Positions 1-7,138 are shown, numbered from the stretch's first letter. The stretch: 7,183 nucleotides of DNA from Pseudomonas sp. (GCA_003525045.1 DQGF01000005.1:982-8164); one strand, 5' to 3'. Program-made: numbers and translations. The notes: generated by a model not told the origin, from the sequence alone.

Positions 1-1
1 C

Positions 2-55
2 TTCGGGTTTGGCGGCACCAACGGCTCGCTGGTGTTCCGCCGGTTCGCTGACTGA
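2..55 (+). CDS. fabF: 3-oxoacyl-ACP synthase II (FabF), C-terminal end only
   Basis: Only the last 17 codons and the TGA stop are in the window; the gene starts upstream. The readable peptide is FGFGGTNGSLVFRRFAD. The FGFGGTN motif is the conserved glycine-rich strand near the C-terminus of KAS I/II condensing enzymes (FabB/FabF), which add malonyl-ACP units during fatty-acid elongation in the cytosol. FabF rather than FabB is inferred from context: the gammaproteobacterial order acpP-fabF-pabC-mltG-tmk-holB continues immediately downstream. The stop codon overlaps the start of pabC by one base (TGATG), so translational coupling is likely. The catalytic Cys-His-His residues lie outside the window and cannot be checked. 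Confidence 0.93.
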   Translation, partial: FGFGGTNGSLVFRRFAD

Positions 56-870
56 TGGACAGCTGGGTCGACGGTCAGCCGGCTGACGCTTTGTCGCTGA
101 AGGATCGCGGCCTGGCTTACGGCGATGGTCTGTTCGAGACCATTGCCGTGCACAATGGCGCTCCGGTGCTGCTGGATCGGCATCTGCTGCGTTTGGTCAA
201 AGGCTGCCAGCGCTTGGCAATCAACCTCGATCACAGCGCAATGCGCACAGAGTTATTGACCTATGCCCAAGCGTTGGGCGAAGGCGTGCTCAAGCTGATC
301 GTCACCCGTGGCGACGGTCTGCGCGGTTACGCGCCGGATCCCTCGGCGCAGGCTCGGCGCATAATGCAAGGCAATCCACCCGCGGTGTATCCGGCGGCGA
401 ATGCGGAGCAGGGCGTGCGTCTGTTCCCTTGCACGACGCGTCTGTCCAAACAGCCCCTGCTCGCCGGGCTCAAGCATCTGAATCGCCTCGAGCAGGTCAT
501 CGCCCGTTCCGAGTGGCAAGACACCGAGCACGCAGAAGGCCTGATGCTCGATCAGGTCGGCCGCGTGATCGAAGGTGTGTTCAGCAACCTGTTCCTGGTG
601 CGCGACGGGGCATTGATCACGGCCGATCTCAAGCGCTGTGGCGTGGCGGGCGTGATGCGTGCGGAATTATTGTTTCAAGCCGAGTCATTGGGCATCCCCA
701 CGCACATCACCGACATCACCCTCGAGCAGCTGCAATGGGCCGATGAAGTCTTTGTCTGCAACAGTGTGTATGGCGTTTGGCCGGTGCGCGCTTATGCAGC
801 ACTGAGCTGGCCGGTTGGGCCGCTCACCCGTAAACTCCAAACCATTGCCCGCCTGCTACTGGATGCTTGA
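55..870 (+). CDS. pabC: Aminodeoxychorismate lyase PabC
   Basis: This PLP-dependent fold-type IV enzyme converts 4-amino-4-deoxychorismate to p-aminobenzoate and pyruvate, the last step of PABA supply for folate; it is cytosolic. The 271 aa length is normal (E. coli PabC is about 269). Visible landmarks are the N-terminal RGLAYGDGLFET segment (residues 18-29), the GLKHLNRLEQV block with K140 as the likely Schiff-base lysine, and the E173-G-V-F-S-N-L-F segment, in which E173 is the likely contact to the pyridine nitrogen. The ICN-like motif near the C-terminus reads VCNSVYGVWPV. The ATG overlaps the fabF stop and has no clear Shine-Dalgarno of its own, so expression probably relies on coupling. 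A branched-chain or D-amino-acid transaminase is the main alternative within the fold, but the gene context strongly favours PabC. Confidence 0.95.
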   Translation: MDSWVDGQPADALSLKDRGLAYGDGLFETIAVHNGAPVLLDRHLLRLVKGCQRLAINLDHSAMRTELLTYAQALGEGVLKLIVTRGDGLRGYAPDPSAQARRIMQGNPPAVYPAANAEQGVRLFPCTTRLSKQPLLAGLKHLNRLEQVIARSEWQDTEHAEGLMLDQVGRVIEGVFSNLFLVRDGALITADLKRCGVAGVMRAELLFQAESLGIPTHITDITLEQLQWADEVFVCNSVYGVWPVRAYAALSWPVGPLTRKLQTIARLLLDA

Positions 871-873
871 TTC

Positions 874-2151
874 GTGAGACGTAAATTCTTGCTGCTGCTG
901 GAAACCGGATTGGTTCTGGCGGGGCTGTGTCTGGGCGCTTCTGCCTGGAAAATCCATTCGGCGCTGGAACAACCGCTGAATATCACCCAGGAAGAGCTGC
1001 TGGAGGTGCCCAAAGGCACCACACCGACCCGCACTTTCTATCGACTCGAAGCCGATGGCGTCATCAAGGACGCTTTCTGGCTGCGGGTTTACTGGCGCTT
1101 CAACCTCGCCCGGCAACCCTTGCACAAGGGTGAATACCGCATGCAGCCCGGCATGACTGTCGAAGGGCTGATCGATCTGTGGAAACGTGGGGAAATAGTT
1201 CAGTACAGCCTGACCCTGGTCGAAGGCTGGAATTTCCATCAGGTCCGCTTGGCCCTGGCCAAAGAAGAAAAACTCGAACAGACCCTCGACGGTTTGAGCG
1301 ATAGCCAGGTCATGGAGAAACTCGGTCACGACGGGATCTTTCCGGAAGGTCGATTCTTCCCCGACACCTACCGCTACGTGCGTGGCATGACCGACGTCGA
1401 GCTGCTGAAGAAAGCCTACGACCGCCTCGACGAAGTCCTCGCCAAAGAGTGGGGGCAACGCGCGGCGGACGTGCCGTACACCGAACCCTATCAGGCGCTG
1501 ATCATGGCCTCGCTGGTGGAAAAGGAAACCGGCGTACCGCAGGAGCGCGGACAGATCGCCGGCGTGTTCGTGCGGCGCATGGAAATGGGCATGCTGTTGC
1601 AGACCGATCCGACCGTGATCTACGGCCTCGGTGATCGCTACAACGGCAAATTGACCCGGGCTCACCTCAAGGAAGCGACCCCTTACAACACCTATATGAT
1701 TTCCGGTCTGCCGCCGACTCCAATTGCCATGGTCGGTCGCGAAGCGATCCATGCAGCGCTCAATCCGGTGGCGGGCAACAGCCTCTATTTCGTTGCCCGG
1801 GGTGATGGCAGCCACGTGTTTTCCGATGATCTGGACGCCCACAACAACGCGGTGCGTGAGTTCCAGCTCAAGCGCCGCGCCGATTATCGCTCCAGCCCGG
1901 CACCCGCGACCGCGTCGGAAGCGACGGACGAGCAGATGGCGATTCCGACCGTTTCGCCCAACATAGCTCCTGAGGCTTTGCCGCCAGTGCCGCCGCAAGA
2001 GCCTGCTCAGGCGACGCCGTCCGAGCCGCAAGCGCCTGTCGAGGAGCCGCCACAGGCGCCGGCACCAGAGCCGGCGCAACAACCCGCTGAAGAACCCGCT
2101 GCCGCACCCGTGCCCGAACCGGATGCGACCGCGCCGCAAAGCCCGCAATGA
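874..2151 (+). CDS. mltG: Endolytic murein transglycosylase MltG with long Pro/Ala/Glu-rich C-terminal tail
   Basis: MltG (YceG/DUF1175-type fold) is an inner-membrane lytic transglycosylase that cuts nascent glycan strands and sets their length. Residues 5-24 form one hydrophobic membrane segment after a positive MRRK start, giving a cytosolic N-terminus and a periplasmic domain. A LysM-like part (about residues 30-115) is followed by the catalytic domain. The family signature is clear: FPEGRFFPDTY (156-166), ASLVEKETG (212-220) with E216 aligning with the essential Glu of E. coli MltG, LQTDPTVIYG (242-251), YNTY (271-274) and GLPPTPI (278-284). E. coli MltG is 340 aa; this one is 425 because of a tail from about residue 341. 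In residues 361-425, 45 of 65 residues are P, A or E. The GTG start lies 3 bases after the pabC stop; I see no in-frame alternative that keeps the membrane segment. Confidence 0.95.
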   Translation: MRRKFLLLLETGLVLAGLCLGASAWKIHSALEQPLNITQEELLEVPKGTTPTRTFYRLEADGVIKDAFWLRVYWRFNLARQPLHKGEYRMQPGMTVEGLIDLWKRGEIVQYSLTLVEGWNFHQVRLALAKEEKLEQTLDGLSDSQVMEKLGHDGIFPEGRFFPDTYRYVRGMTDVELLKKAYDRLDEVLAKEWGQRAADVPYTEPYQALIMASLVEKETGVPQERGQIAGVFVRRMEMGMLLQTDPTVIYGLGDRYNGKLTRAHLKEATPYNTYMISGLPPTPIAMVGREAIHAALNPVAGNSLYFVARGDGSHVFSDDLDAHNNAVREFQLKRRADYRSSPAPATASEATDEQMAIPTVSPNIAPEALPPVPPQEPAQATPSEPQAPVEEPPQAPAPEPAQQPAEEPAAAPVPEPDATAPQSPQ

Positions 2152-2161
2152 ATCTGACTAA

Positions 2162-3782
<1,621 letters not shown>

Positions 3783-3814
3783 CCGTTCGCGCCTAGACTT
3801 TGAACATCAGCAGT

Positions 3815-3820
3815 GGAGGT
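3815..3820 (+). promoter_or_regulatory. Strong Shine-Dalgarno for pilZ
   Basis: GGAGGT lies four bases before ATG 3825. This decides the pilZ start: an in-frame GTG at 3813 would place the Shine-Dalgarno inside the coding region, so the ATG is preferred and the longer 122-codon reading is rejected. It is the strongest ribosome binding site in the operon, which fits pilZ being translated independently rather than by coupling. Confidence 0.85.
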
Positions 3821-3824
3821 CAGC

Positions 3825-4181
3825 ATGAATGAAGCGGTGAATCCGGGCCCGCGCAACGGCATTTTGTCCCTGACGATCAAGGACAAGTCCGTGCTGTATG
3901 CGGCTTACATGCCGTTCATCAAGAACGGCGGCCTGTTTATCCCGACCAACAAAAGCTACAAGTTGGGCGATGAGGTATTCATGTTGCTGAACCTGATGGA
4001 CGAACCGGAAAAAATCCCGGTGGCCGGCAAGGTCACCTGGATCACCCCCAAAGGCGCCCAGGGCAACCGGGCTGCGGGGGTCGGCGTACAATTCAACGAA
4101 GGCGACGATACCGCGCGCAGTCGAATCGAAACCCATCTGGCCGGAGCCCTGAAGTCCGACCGTCCTACCCATACGATGTAA
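3825..4181 (+). CDS. pilZ: Type IV pilus assembly protein PilZ
   Basis: This 118 aa single PilZ domain is the founding-type PilZ protein required for type IV pilus biogenesis and twitching; in Xanthomonas and Pseudomonas it acts at the cytoplasmic face with the PilB ATPase and FimX. The segment NPGPRNGILSLTIKDKSVLY (residues 6-25), then the FIKNGGLFIPT strand and AAGVGVQF near residue 85, are typical of this subfamily. Canonical c-di-GMP receptors carry RxxxR and D/NxSxxG motifs. Here no RxxxR is present and the second motif is degenerate (NGGLFIP), as in the founding PilZ, which does not bind c-di-GMP directly. It follows holB by 42 bases and precedes the TatD-family gene by 14, the usual Pseudomonas arrangement away from other pil genes. 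Confidence 0.95.
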   Translation: MNEAVNPGPRNGILSLTIKDKSVLYAAYMPFIKNGGLFIPTNKSYKLGDEVFMLLNLMDEPEKIPVAGKVTWITPKGAQGNRAAGVGVQFNEGDDTARSRIETHLAGALKSDRPTHTM

Positions 4182-4195
4182 GTTGCAGCCCTTTT

Positions 4196-4984
4196 ATGCT
4201 CGTAGATTCTCATTGTCACCTTGATCGCCTCGACCTTGCCGCTCACGACGGTTCTCTGGATGCTGCGCTCGATGCAGCCCGTCAGCGCGGGGTCGGTCAC
4301 TTTCTGTGTATCGGCGTCAGCGTCGAAAACGCCGCCGACGTCAAAGCCCTGGCCGAGCGGTACGACGACGTCGACTGCTCGGTGGGCGTGCATCCGCTGG
4401 ACGTACAACCCGGTGCGGCACCGGCGCTGGAGTGGTTGCTGCAGGAACTGAACCACCCGCGAGTGGTGGCGATCGGTGAAACCGGCCTGGATTATCACTA
4501 CGAGCCGGAAGCGGCCGAGTTGCAGCAGGCGTCGTTTCGCCTGCACCTGCAAGCAGCGCAGCAGACCGGCAAGCCAGTGATCATTCACACCCGAGGCGCG
4601 CGTGCCGACACCTTGAGTCTATTGCGCGAAGCGGCGCTGCCTCAGGCGGGCGTCCTGCATTGCTTCACTGAAGACTGGGACATGGCGAAAGCGGCGCTGG
4701 ACATGGGTTATTACATTTCCCTGTCCGGGATTGTCACGTTCCGCAATGCGGACGCGTTGCGCGACGTGGCCAGTAAAGTGCCCGCTGACCGCTTGCTGGT
4801 GGAAACCGATTCACCATACCTGGCGCCGATCCCCTATCGCGGCAAGCCGAATCTGCCGCAGTATGTGCGGGAAGTGGCAGAGTTTCTGGCGATGTTGCGC
4901 GGTGAGCCCTATGAGCGGTTTGCCGAGCAGACCACAGAGAACTTCAAGCGGTTGTTCCCGTTGGCGCATGTGAAATCAGTTTAG
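4196..4984 (+). CDS. ycfH: TatD-family metal-dependent hydrolase, YcfH type
   Basis: This is a TIM-barrel amidohydrolase-superfamily protein of 262 aa. Metal ligands are visible in family order: HxH at H6/H8 in DSHCHLD, E95 in GETGLDYHY, H131 in HTRGA, H155 in HCFTED, and D205 in ETDSPYLAP. TatD relatives have been described as magnesium-dependent nucleases (3'-5' exonuclease or DNase activity), but the cellular role of the YcfH branch is not settled. Placement directly downstream of holB (here with pilZ between) matches E. coli ycfH rather than tatD of the twin-arginine locus, so this should not be read as part of protein export. No good Shine-Dalgarno precedes the ATG; translation may be coupled to pilZ, whose stop is 14 bases upstream. 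Confidence 0.92.
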   Translation: MLVDSHCHLDRLDLAAHDGSLDAALDAARQRGVGHFLCIGVSVENAADVKALAERYDDVDCSVGVHPLDVQPGAAPALEWLLQELNHPRVVAIGETGLDYHYEPEAAELQQASFRLHLQAAQQTGKPVIIHTRGARADTLSLLREAALPQAGVLHCFTEDWDMAKAALDMGYYISLSGIVTFRNADALRDVASKVPADRLLVETDSPYLAPIPYRGKPNLPQYVREVAEFLAMLRGEPYERFAEQTTENFKRLFPLAHVKSV

Positions 4985-4989
4985 GGGTC

Positions 4990-5037
4990 AAAGCCGCCTT
5001 CGAGCAGCTCGGGCGCCACATCGTCGCTCCCGCAAGG
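4990..5037 (+). repeat. Degenerate REP-like sequence after the operon
   Basis: The stretch has pieces of the common Pseudomonas REP: a GCCGCCTTCG start (4993-5002) and GCTCCCGCAAGG near the end (5026-5037), with a rearranged middle that contains the small palindrome CGAGCAGCTCG (5001-5011). I read it as a decayed REP remnant between the operon and the sRNA terminator. No clear intrinsic terminator for the plus-strand operon is visible here. Confidence 0.4.
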
Positions 5038-5050
5038 TTAAATCGCAGGC

Positions 5051-5086
5051 AAAAAAAACCCGGGTTCTGGGGGGTGAATCCGGGTT
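5051..5086 (-). terminator. Rho-independent terminator of the minus-strand sRNA
   Basis: Read on the minus strand, AACCCGG (plus 5080-5086) pairs perfectly with CCGGGTT (plus 5057-5063) across a 16-base C-rich loop and is followed at once by a T tract (A8 at plus 5051-5058). This is a textbook intrinsic terminator in the minus direction only; on the plus strand the hairpin is followed by AAGACC, not a T run. No minus-strand protein gene feeds into it, which implies a noncoding transcript. Confidence 0.88.
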
Positions 5087-5178
5087 AAGACCATTAGGAG
5101 TAAAACAAAGGCACGCGGTCCGTTGGTACCTATATCGGCGCGACACTTGGGGGAGATGCCCCGCCGACAGTTGAAGTA
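5051..5178 (-). ncRNA. rgsA: Small regulatory RNA, probable RgsA (P16)
   Basis: A roughly 120-130 base noncoding transcript is inferred on the minus strand. The sequence shows a strong terminator at its 3' end. Near the 5' end is a hairpin: TCGGCG (plus 5162-5167) pairs with CGCCGA (plus 5135-5140), enclosing GGGG/CCCC. A U/C-rich, probably unpaired segment with GCCTTTGTTTTACTCC (plus 5097-5112) would suit Hfq binding and pairing with mRNA ribosome sites. Candidate RpoS-like -10 boxes lie upstream. From memory, RgsA of P. aeruginosa (about 120 nt, RpoS-dependent, indirectly Gac-controlled, tied to peroxide tolerance, reported to repress fis and acpP) lies between the homologues of these flanking genes. 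The name rests on position, size and architecture, not on an alignment. The 5' end is uncertain by about 10-20 bases. Confidence 0.68.
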
Positions 5179-5197
5179 TTGATCAGTATCGCGCCGA
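5135..5197. repeat. Perfect 9-bp inverted repeat across the sRNA 5' region
   Basis: TCGGCGCGA (5135-5143) and TCGCGCCGA (5189-5197) are exact reverse complements separated by 45 bases. The right arm overlaps the candidate -10 box at 5185-5191. The left arm also pairs with a second, internal CGCCGA copy at 5162-5167, so the two structures are mutually exclusive if both arms are transcribed. Confidence 0.7.
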
Positions 5198-5208
5198 GTC
5201 CAGTTTAG
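5175..5208 (-). promoter_or_regulatory. Candidate sRNA promoter region with RpoS-like -10 boxes
   Basis: Three minus-strand hexamer-like boxes resemble the RpoS -10 (CTATACT): CAATACT (plus 5175-5181), CGATACT (5185-5191) and CTAAACT (5202-5208). None has a good -35 at 16-18 bases, which is common for RpoS promoters. CGATACT would put the RNA start near 5178 and give about 128 nt; CAATACT would give about 118 nt. The 5' hairpin of the RNA remains complete in the first and nearly so in the second. Confidence 0.45.
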
Positions 5209-5382
5209 CGGGGCGGATTTTTAAACAATTTTGGAATACGCCCGCTTCGGAAGAGTTCTCATCAACTGGCGATCTGCGTGAAATCATCATGAAACATAGA
5301 TATGGTCGGATGATCCGTGCATTTTGGCGCAAGTTAGGCATAATACGCGGCTTCGAATTTTGACCCCTACAGACCTTTTCTT
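5198..5382. promoter_or_regulatory. Divergent control region between sRNA and TetR gene
   Basis: This AT-richer stretch separates the minus-strand sRNA from the plus-strand TetR gene. For TetR, the best -10 is CATAAT at 5339-5344 (start of transcription near 5351, leader about 30 bases), but no convincing -35 lies 16-18 bases upstream. TTGGCGCA at 5324-5331 precedes it. No Shine-Dalgarno is seen before ATG 5383 (preceding bases are pyrimidine-rich CCTTTTCTT). No consensus GacA box (TGTAAG...CTTACA) is seen, consistent with indirect Gac control of RgsA. Confidence 0.4.
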
Positions 5383-6021
5383 ATGCACAAAGAACCTCGT
5401 AAGGTCCGTGAGTTTCGTCGCCGCGAGCAAGAAATTCTCGATACCGCGCTCAAGCTGTTCCTCGACCAGGGTGAAGACAGTGTCACCGTCGAGATGATTG
5501 CTGATGCCGTCGGTATTGGCAAAGGCACGATCTACAAGCACTTCAAGTCCAAGGCGGAGATCTATCTGCGCCTGATGCTCGATTACGAGCGCGATCTGAA
5601 CGAGCTGTTGCATTCGGCCGATGTCGACAAGGACAAGGAGGCGCTGTCCCGGGCCTATTTCGAATTCCGCATGCGCGACCCGCAACGCTATCGGTTGTTC
5701 GATCGCCTGGAAGAAAAGGTGGTCAAGGGCAACCAGGTGCCGGAAATGGTCGAGGAACTGCACAAGATTCGCGCCTCGAACTTCGAACGCCTGACCCTGC
5801 TGATCAAGGGCCGTATCAGCGAAGGCAAACTCGAAGACGTGCCGCCTTACTTCCATTACTGCGCGTCCTGGGCGCTGGTGCACGGTGCCGTTGCGCTGTA
5901 TCACTCGCCGTTCTGGAGCAATGTGCTGGAAGATCAGGAAGGCTTCTTCCAGTTCCTGATGGACATCGGCGTACGCATGGGCAATAAGCGCAAGCGCGAT
6001 ACCGACACCCCAAGCAGCTGA
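5383..6021 (+). CDS. TetR/AcrR-family transcriptional regulator
   Basis: This 212 aa protein has a TetR N-terminal DNA-binding domain: REQEILDTALKLFLDQG (14-30), then the helix-turn-helix TVEMIADAVGIGKGTIYKHF (35-54) and FKSKAEIY. These match the family pattern closely, including the GxxxGTIYxHF recognition helix. The C-terminal ligand/dimer domain (about 65-200) is less conserved, with many aromatic residues (YFHYCASWALVHG, YHSPFW), suggesting a hydrophobic pocket; the ligand cannot be predicted. The protein ends in a basic then polar tail (NKRKRDTDTPSS). It corresponds by position to the TetR gene that follows the TatD-family gene and RgsA in other Pseudomonas, and such proteins usually repress themselves and neighbours. 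Candidate palindromes lie on both sides. No efflux or enzyme gene is directly divergent, so its target is unclear. Confidence 0.9.
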   Translation: MHKEPRKVREFRRREQEILDTALKLFLDQGEDSVTVEMIADAVGIGKGTIYKHFKSKAEIYLRLMLDYERDLNELLHSADVDKDKEALSRAYFEFRMRDPQRYRLFDRLEEKVVKGNQVPEMVEELHKIRASNFERLTLLIKGRISEGKLEDVPPYFHYCASWALVHGAVALYHSPFWSNVLEDQEGFFQFLMDIGVRMGNKRKRDTDTPSS

Positions 6022-6041
6022 GCCCATACAGTTCGCCTTAT

Positions 6042-6068
6042 TGCGCCATGATTTAGCTACTTGGCGCA
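6042..6068. repeat. Perfect 7-bp inverted repeat after the TetR gene
   Basis: TGCGCCA (6042-6048) and TGGCGCA (6062-6068) are reverse complements with a 13-base spacer. No T tract follows, so it is not a standard intrinsic terminator. It could be an operator; the octamer TTGGCGCA at 6061-6068 also occurs before the TetR gene at 5324-5331. Confidence 0.5.
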
Positions 6069-6080
6069 GTACCTCAGGAA

Positions 6081-6086
6081 TATACT
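6081..6086 (+). promoter_or_regulatory. Possible -10 box for moaA
   Basis: TATACT is a good sigma-70-like -10 hexamer in the 141-base gap before moaA, but no acceptable -35 stands 16-18 bases upstream (TTGGCG at 6061-6066 is only 14 away). If used, the leader would be about 70 bases and would contain the 6104-6129 hairpin. Confidence 0.3.
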
Positions 6087-6103
6087 CAGGCATAGGACTT
6101 GCG

Positions 6104-6129
6104 AAAACTTGATTTGTGAGTCAAGTTTT
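6104..6129. repeat. Perfect 9-bp AT-rich inverted repeat upstream of moaA
   Basis: AAAACTTGA (6104-6112) and TCAAGTTTT (6121-6129) are exact reverse complements with an 8-base loop. It lies 33 bases before the moaA ATG. It could be a regulator-binding palindrome, a weak RNA hairpin in the moaA leader, or a weak terminator of the TetR transcript; no T run follows beyond the stem. Confidence 0.65.
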
Positions 6130-6152
6130 AGGCGTCCGAATTTCCTTATGCC

Positions 6153-6159
6153 GGAGTGA
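6153..6159 (+). promoter_or_regulatory. Shine-Dalgarno of moaA
   Basis: GGAGTGA ends three bases before ATG 6163, with the GGAG core six bases away. It supports this start and independent translation of moaA. Confidence 0.75.
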
Positions 6160-6162
6160 TCC

Positions 6163-7131
6163 ATGATCGTTGACCGTCAAGGCAGGCGTTTTCGCAATCT
6201 GCGAATCAGCCTGACCTCAGCCTGCAATTACGCTTGCACCTACTGCGTGCCCAACGGCAAGCGGCTGGTGGCTGCGCAGGATGAATTGTCGGCCGAAGCG
6301 ATGGCCCGGGGCGTGGCCTATCTGATCGAAGCGGCAGGTATCGAGCGCTTGCGCATTACTGGCGGTGAACCGCTGGTCAGCCCGAAACTCGAAGCCTTCA
6401 TGACGGCTGTCGGACAGATGGGCCTGGAAGACATCAGCCTGACCACCAATGGCCAGTTGTTGGCGAAGAAGCTGCCATTGTTGTTAGACGCCGGCATTCG
6501 CCGCATCAACGTGTCCCTCGATACCCTGGATGCCAGCGCATTCCGCAGTATTGCCCGCGGCGGCGATCTGGCGACCGTGCTCAATGGCATGGACCAGGCC
6601 AGCGCGGCCGGGATGAAAATCAAGGTCAACATGGTGCCGCTGCGCGGGCAGAACCTCGATCAGGTGATGCCGCTGCTCGATTACTGCCTGGAACGCGGCT
6701 TTGAGTTGCGTTTCATCGAGCTGATGCGCATGGGCCATCTGGCCAGCGACTCCAATGCCTTCCTGCAGCAGTTCGTCAGTCTTCAGCAGTTGCTGGGGCT
6801 GATCGGCGAGCGCTACGAATACCTGCAGGCCGATGCGCCAGTCGACGCCACGGCAGTGCGTTACCAGATTCCGGGGCAGGGCCATTTCGGCGTGATTGCC
6901 AACGAAAGCGTGCCGTTTTGCCGCACCTGCTCACGGTTGCGCTTGTCGTCTACGGGCTGGTTGCACGGCTGTTTGTCGTCGAGCAATCGTCACTATATTG
7001 GCGACTTGCTCGACAAACCTCGCCATCAAGCATTGCCAGCTTTGCAGCGACTGCTGGTGAAAGCCTTGGGCGACAAGCAGGAAGTGGCGTTCTCGGGTGG
7101 CGCGACCATCATGAAGATTATTGGCGGCTGA
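6163..7131 (+). CDS. moaA: MoaA-family radical SAM protein (GTP 3',8-cyclase-like)
   Basis: MoaA with MoaC makes cyclic pyranopterin monophosphate from GTP, the first step of molybdenum-cofactor synthesis in the cytosol. The N-terminal radical SAM cluster is CNYACTYC (C21, C25, C28), with GGEP at 67-70. The MoaA-specific C-terminal cluster C253-x2-C256-x13-C270 is present. Residues matching S. aureus MoaA GTP contacts are kept: R14 (LRIS), K154 (IKVN) and R258/R260 (CSRLR). The end MKIIGG retains the Gly-Gly needed for activity in MoaA. Length is 322 aa, slightly short (S. aureus 340). Oddities: the usual arginine after GGEPL is absent (GGEPLVSPKL), CNRxR reads CSRLR, and the segment before the Gly-Gly tail is shortened. 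No other moa gene is nearby. It is probably a functional or paralogous MoaA; another pterin- or nucleotide-acting radical SAM activity is possible. Confidence 0.88.
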   Translation: MIVDRQGRRFRNLRISLTSACNYACTYCVPNGKRLVAAQDELSAEAMARGVAYLIEAAGIERLRITGGEPLVSPKLEAFMTAVGQMGLEDISLTTNGQLLAKKLPLLLDAGIRRINVSLDTLDASAFRSIARGGDLATVLNGMDQASAAGMKIKVNMVPLRGQNLDQVMPLLDYCLERGFELRFIELMRMGHLASDSNAFLQQFVSLQQLLGLIGERYEYLQADAPVDATAVRYQIPGQGHFGVIANESVPFCRTCSRLRLSSTGWLHGCLSSSNRHYIGDLLDKPRHQALPALQRLLVKALGDKQEVAFSGGATIMKIIGG

Positions 7132-7138
7132 TAGGGCC

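Noticed and set aside
856..2148. A 430-codon open frame on the minus strand covering all of mltG
   Set aside because: Its product is a low-complexity Arg/Gly/His-rich string without domain motifs, and it mirrors a well-supported gene. Long antisense frames are expected at this GC content.
3794..3799. TAGACT as a -10 for a separate pilZ promoter
   Set aside because: The nearest TTG-type -35 (3765-3770) is 23 bases away, too far; support is insufficient.
3813..3827. GTG at 3813 as the pilZ start
   Set aside because: It would include the GGAGGT Shine-Dalgarno in the coding sequence and has none of its own; ATG 3825 gives the usual 118 aa length.
5057..5090. The 5057-5086 hairpin as a terminator for the plus-strand operon
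   Set aside because: On the plus strand the stem is followed by AAGACC rather than a T run; the T tract exists only on the minus strand.
6042..6068. Intrinsic terminator for the TetR gene
   Set aside because: The 7-bp stem has a 13-base loop and is followed by GTACCTC, with no T tract.
5287..6093. A 268-codon minus-strand open frame over the TetR gene
   Set aside because: The helix-turn-helix and family features are on the plus strand; the antisense product has no recognisable domain and would run into the sRNA promoter.
6109..6124. ANR/FNR box before moaA (TTGAT...TCAA)
   Set aside because: The half-sites TTGA and TCAA are 8 bases apart, but the FNR/ANR box needs 6 (TTGAT-N4-ATCAA). Tempting because of Moco biology, but the spacing fails.
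6148..6159. Three-codon upstream ORF (ATG CCG GAG TGA) overlapping the moaA Shine-Dalgarno
   Set aside because: It has no ribosome site of its own and such a short frame arises easily by chance.
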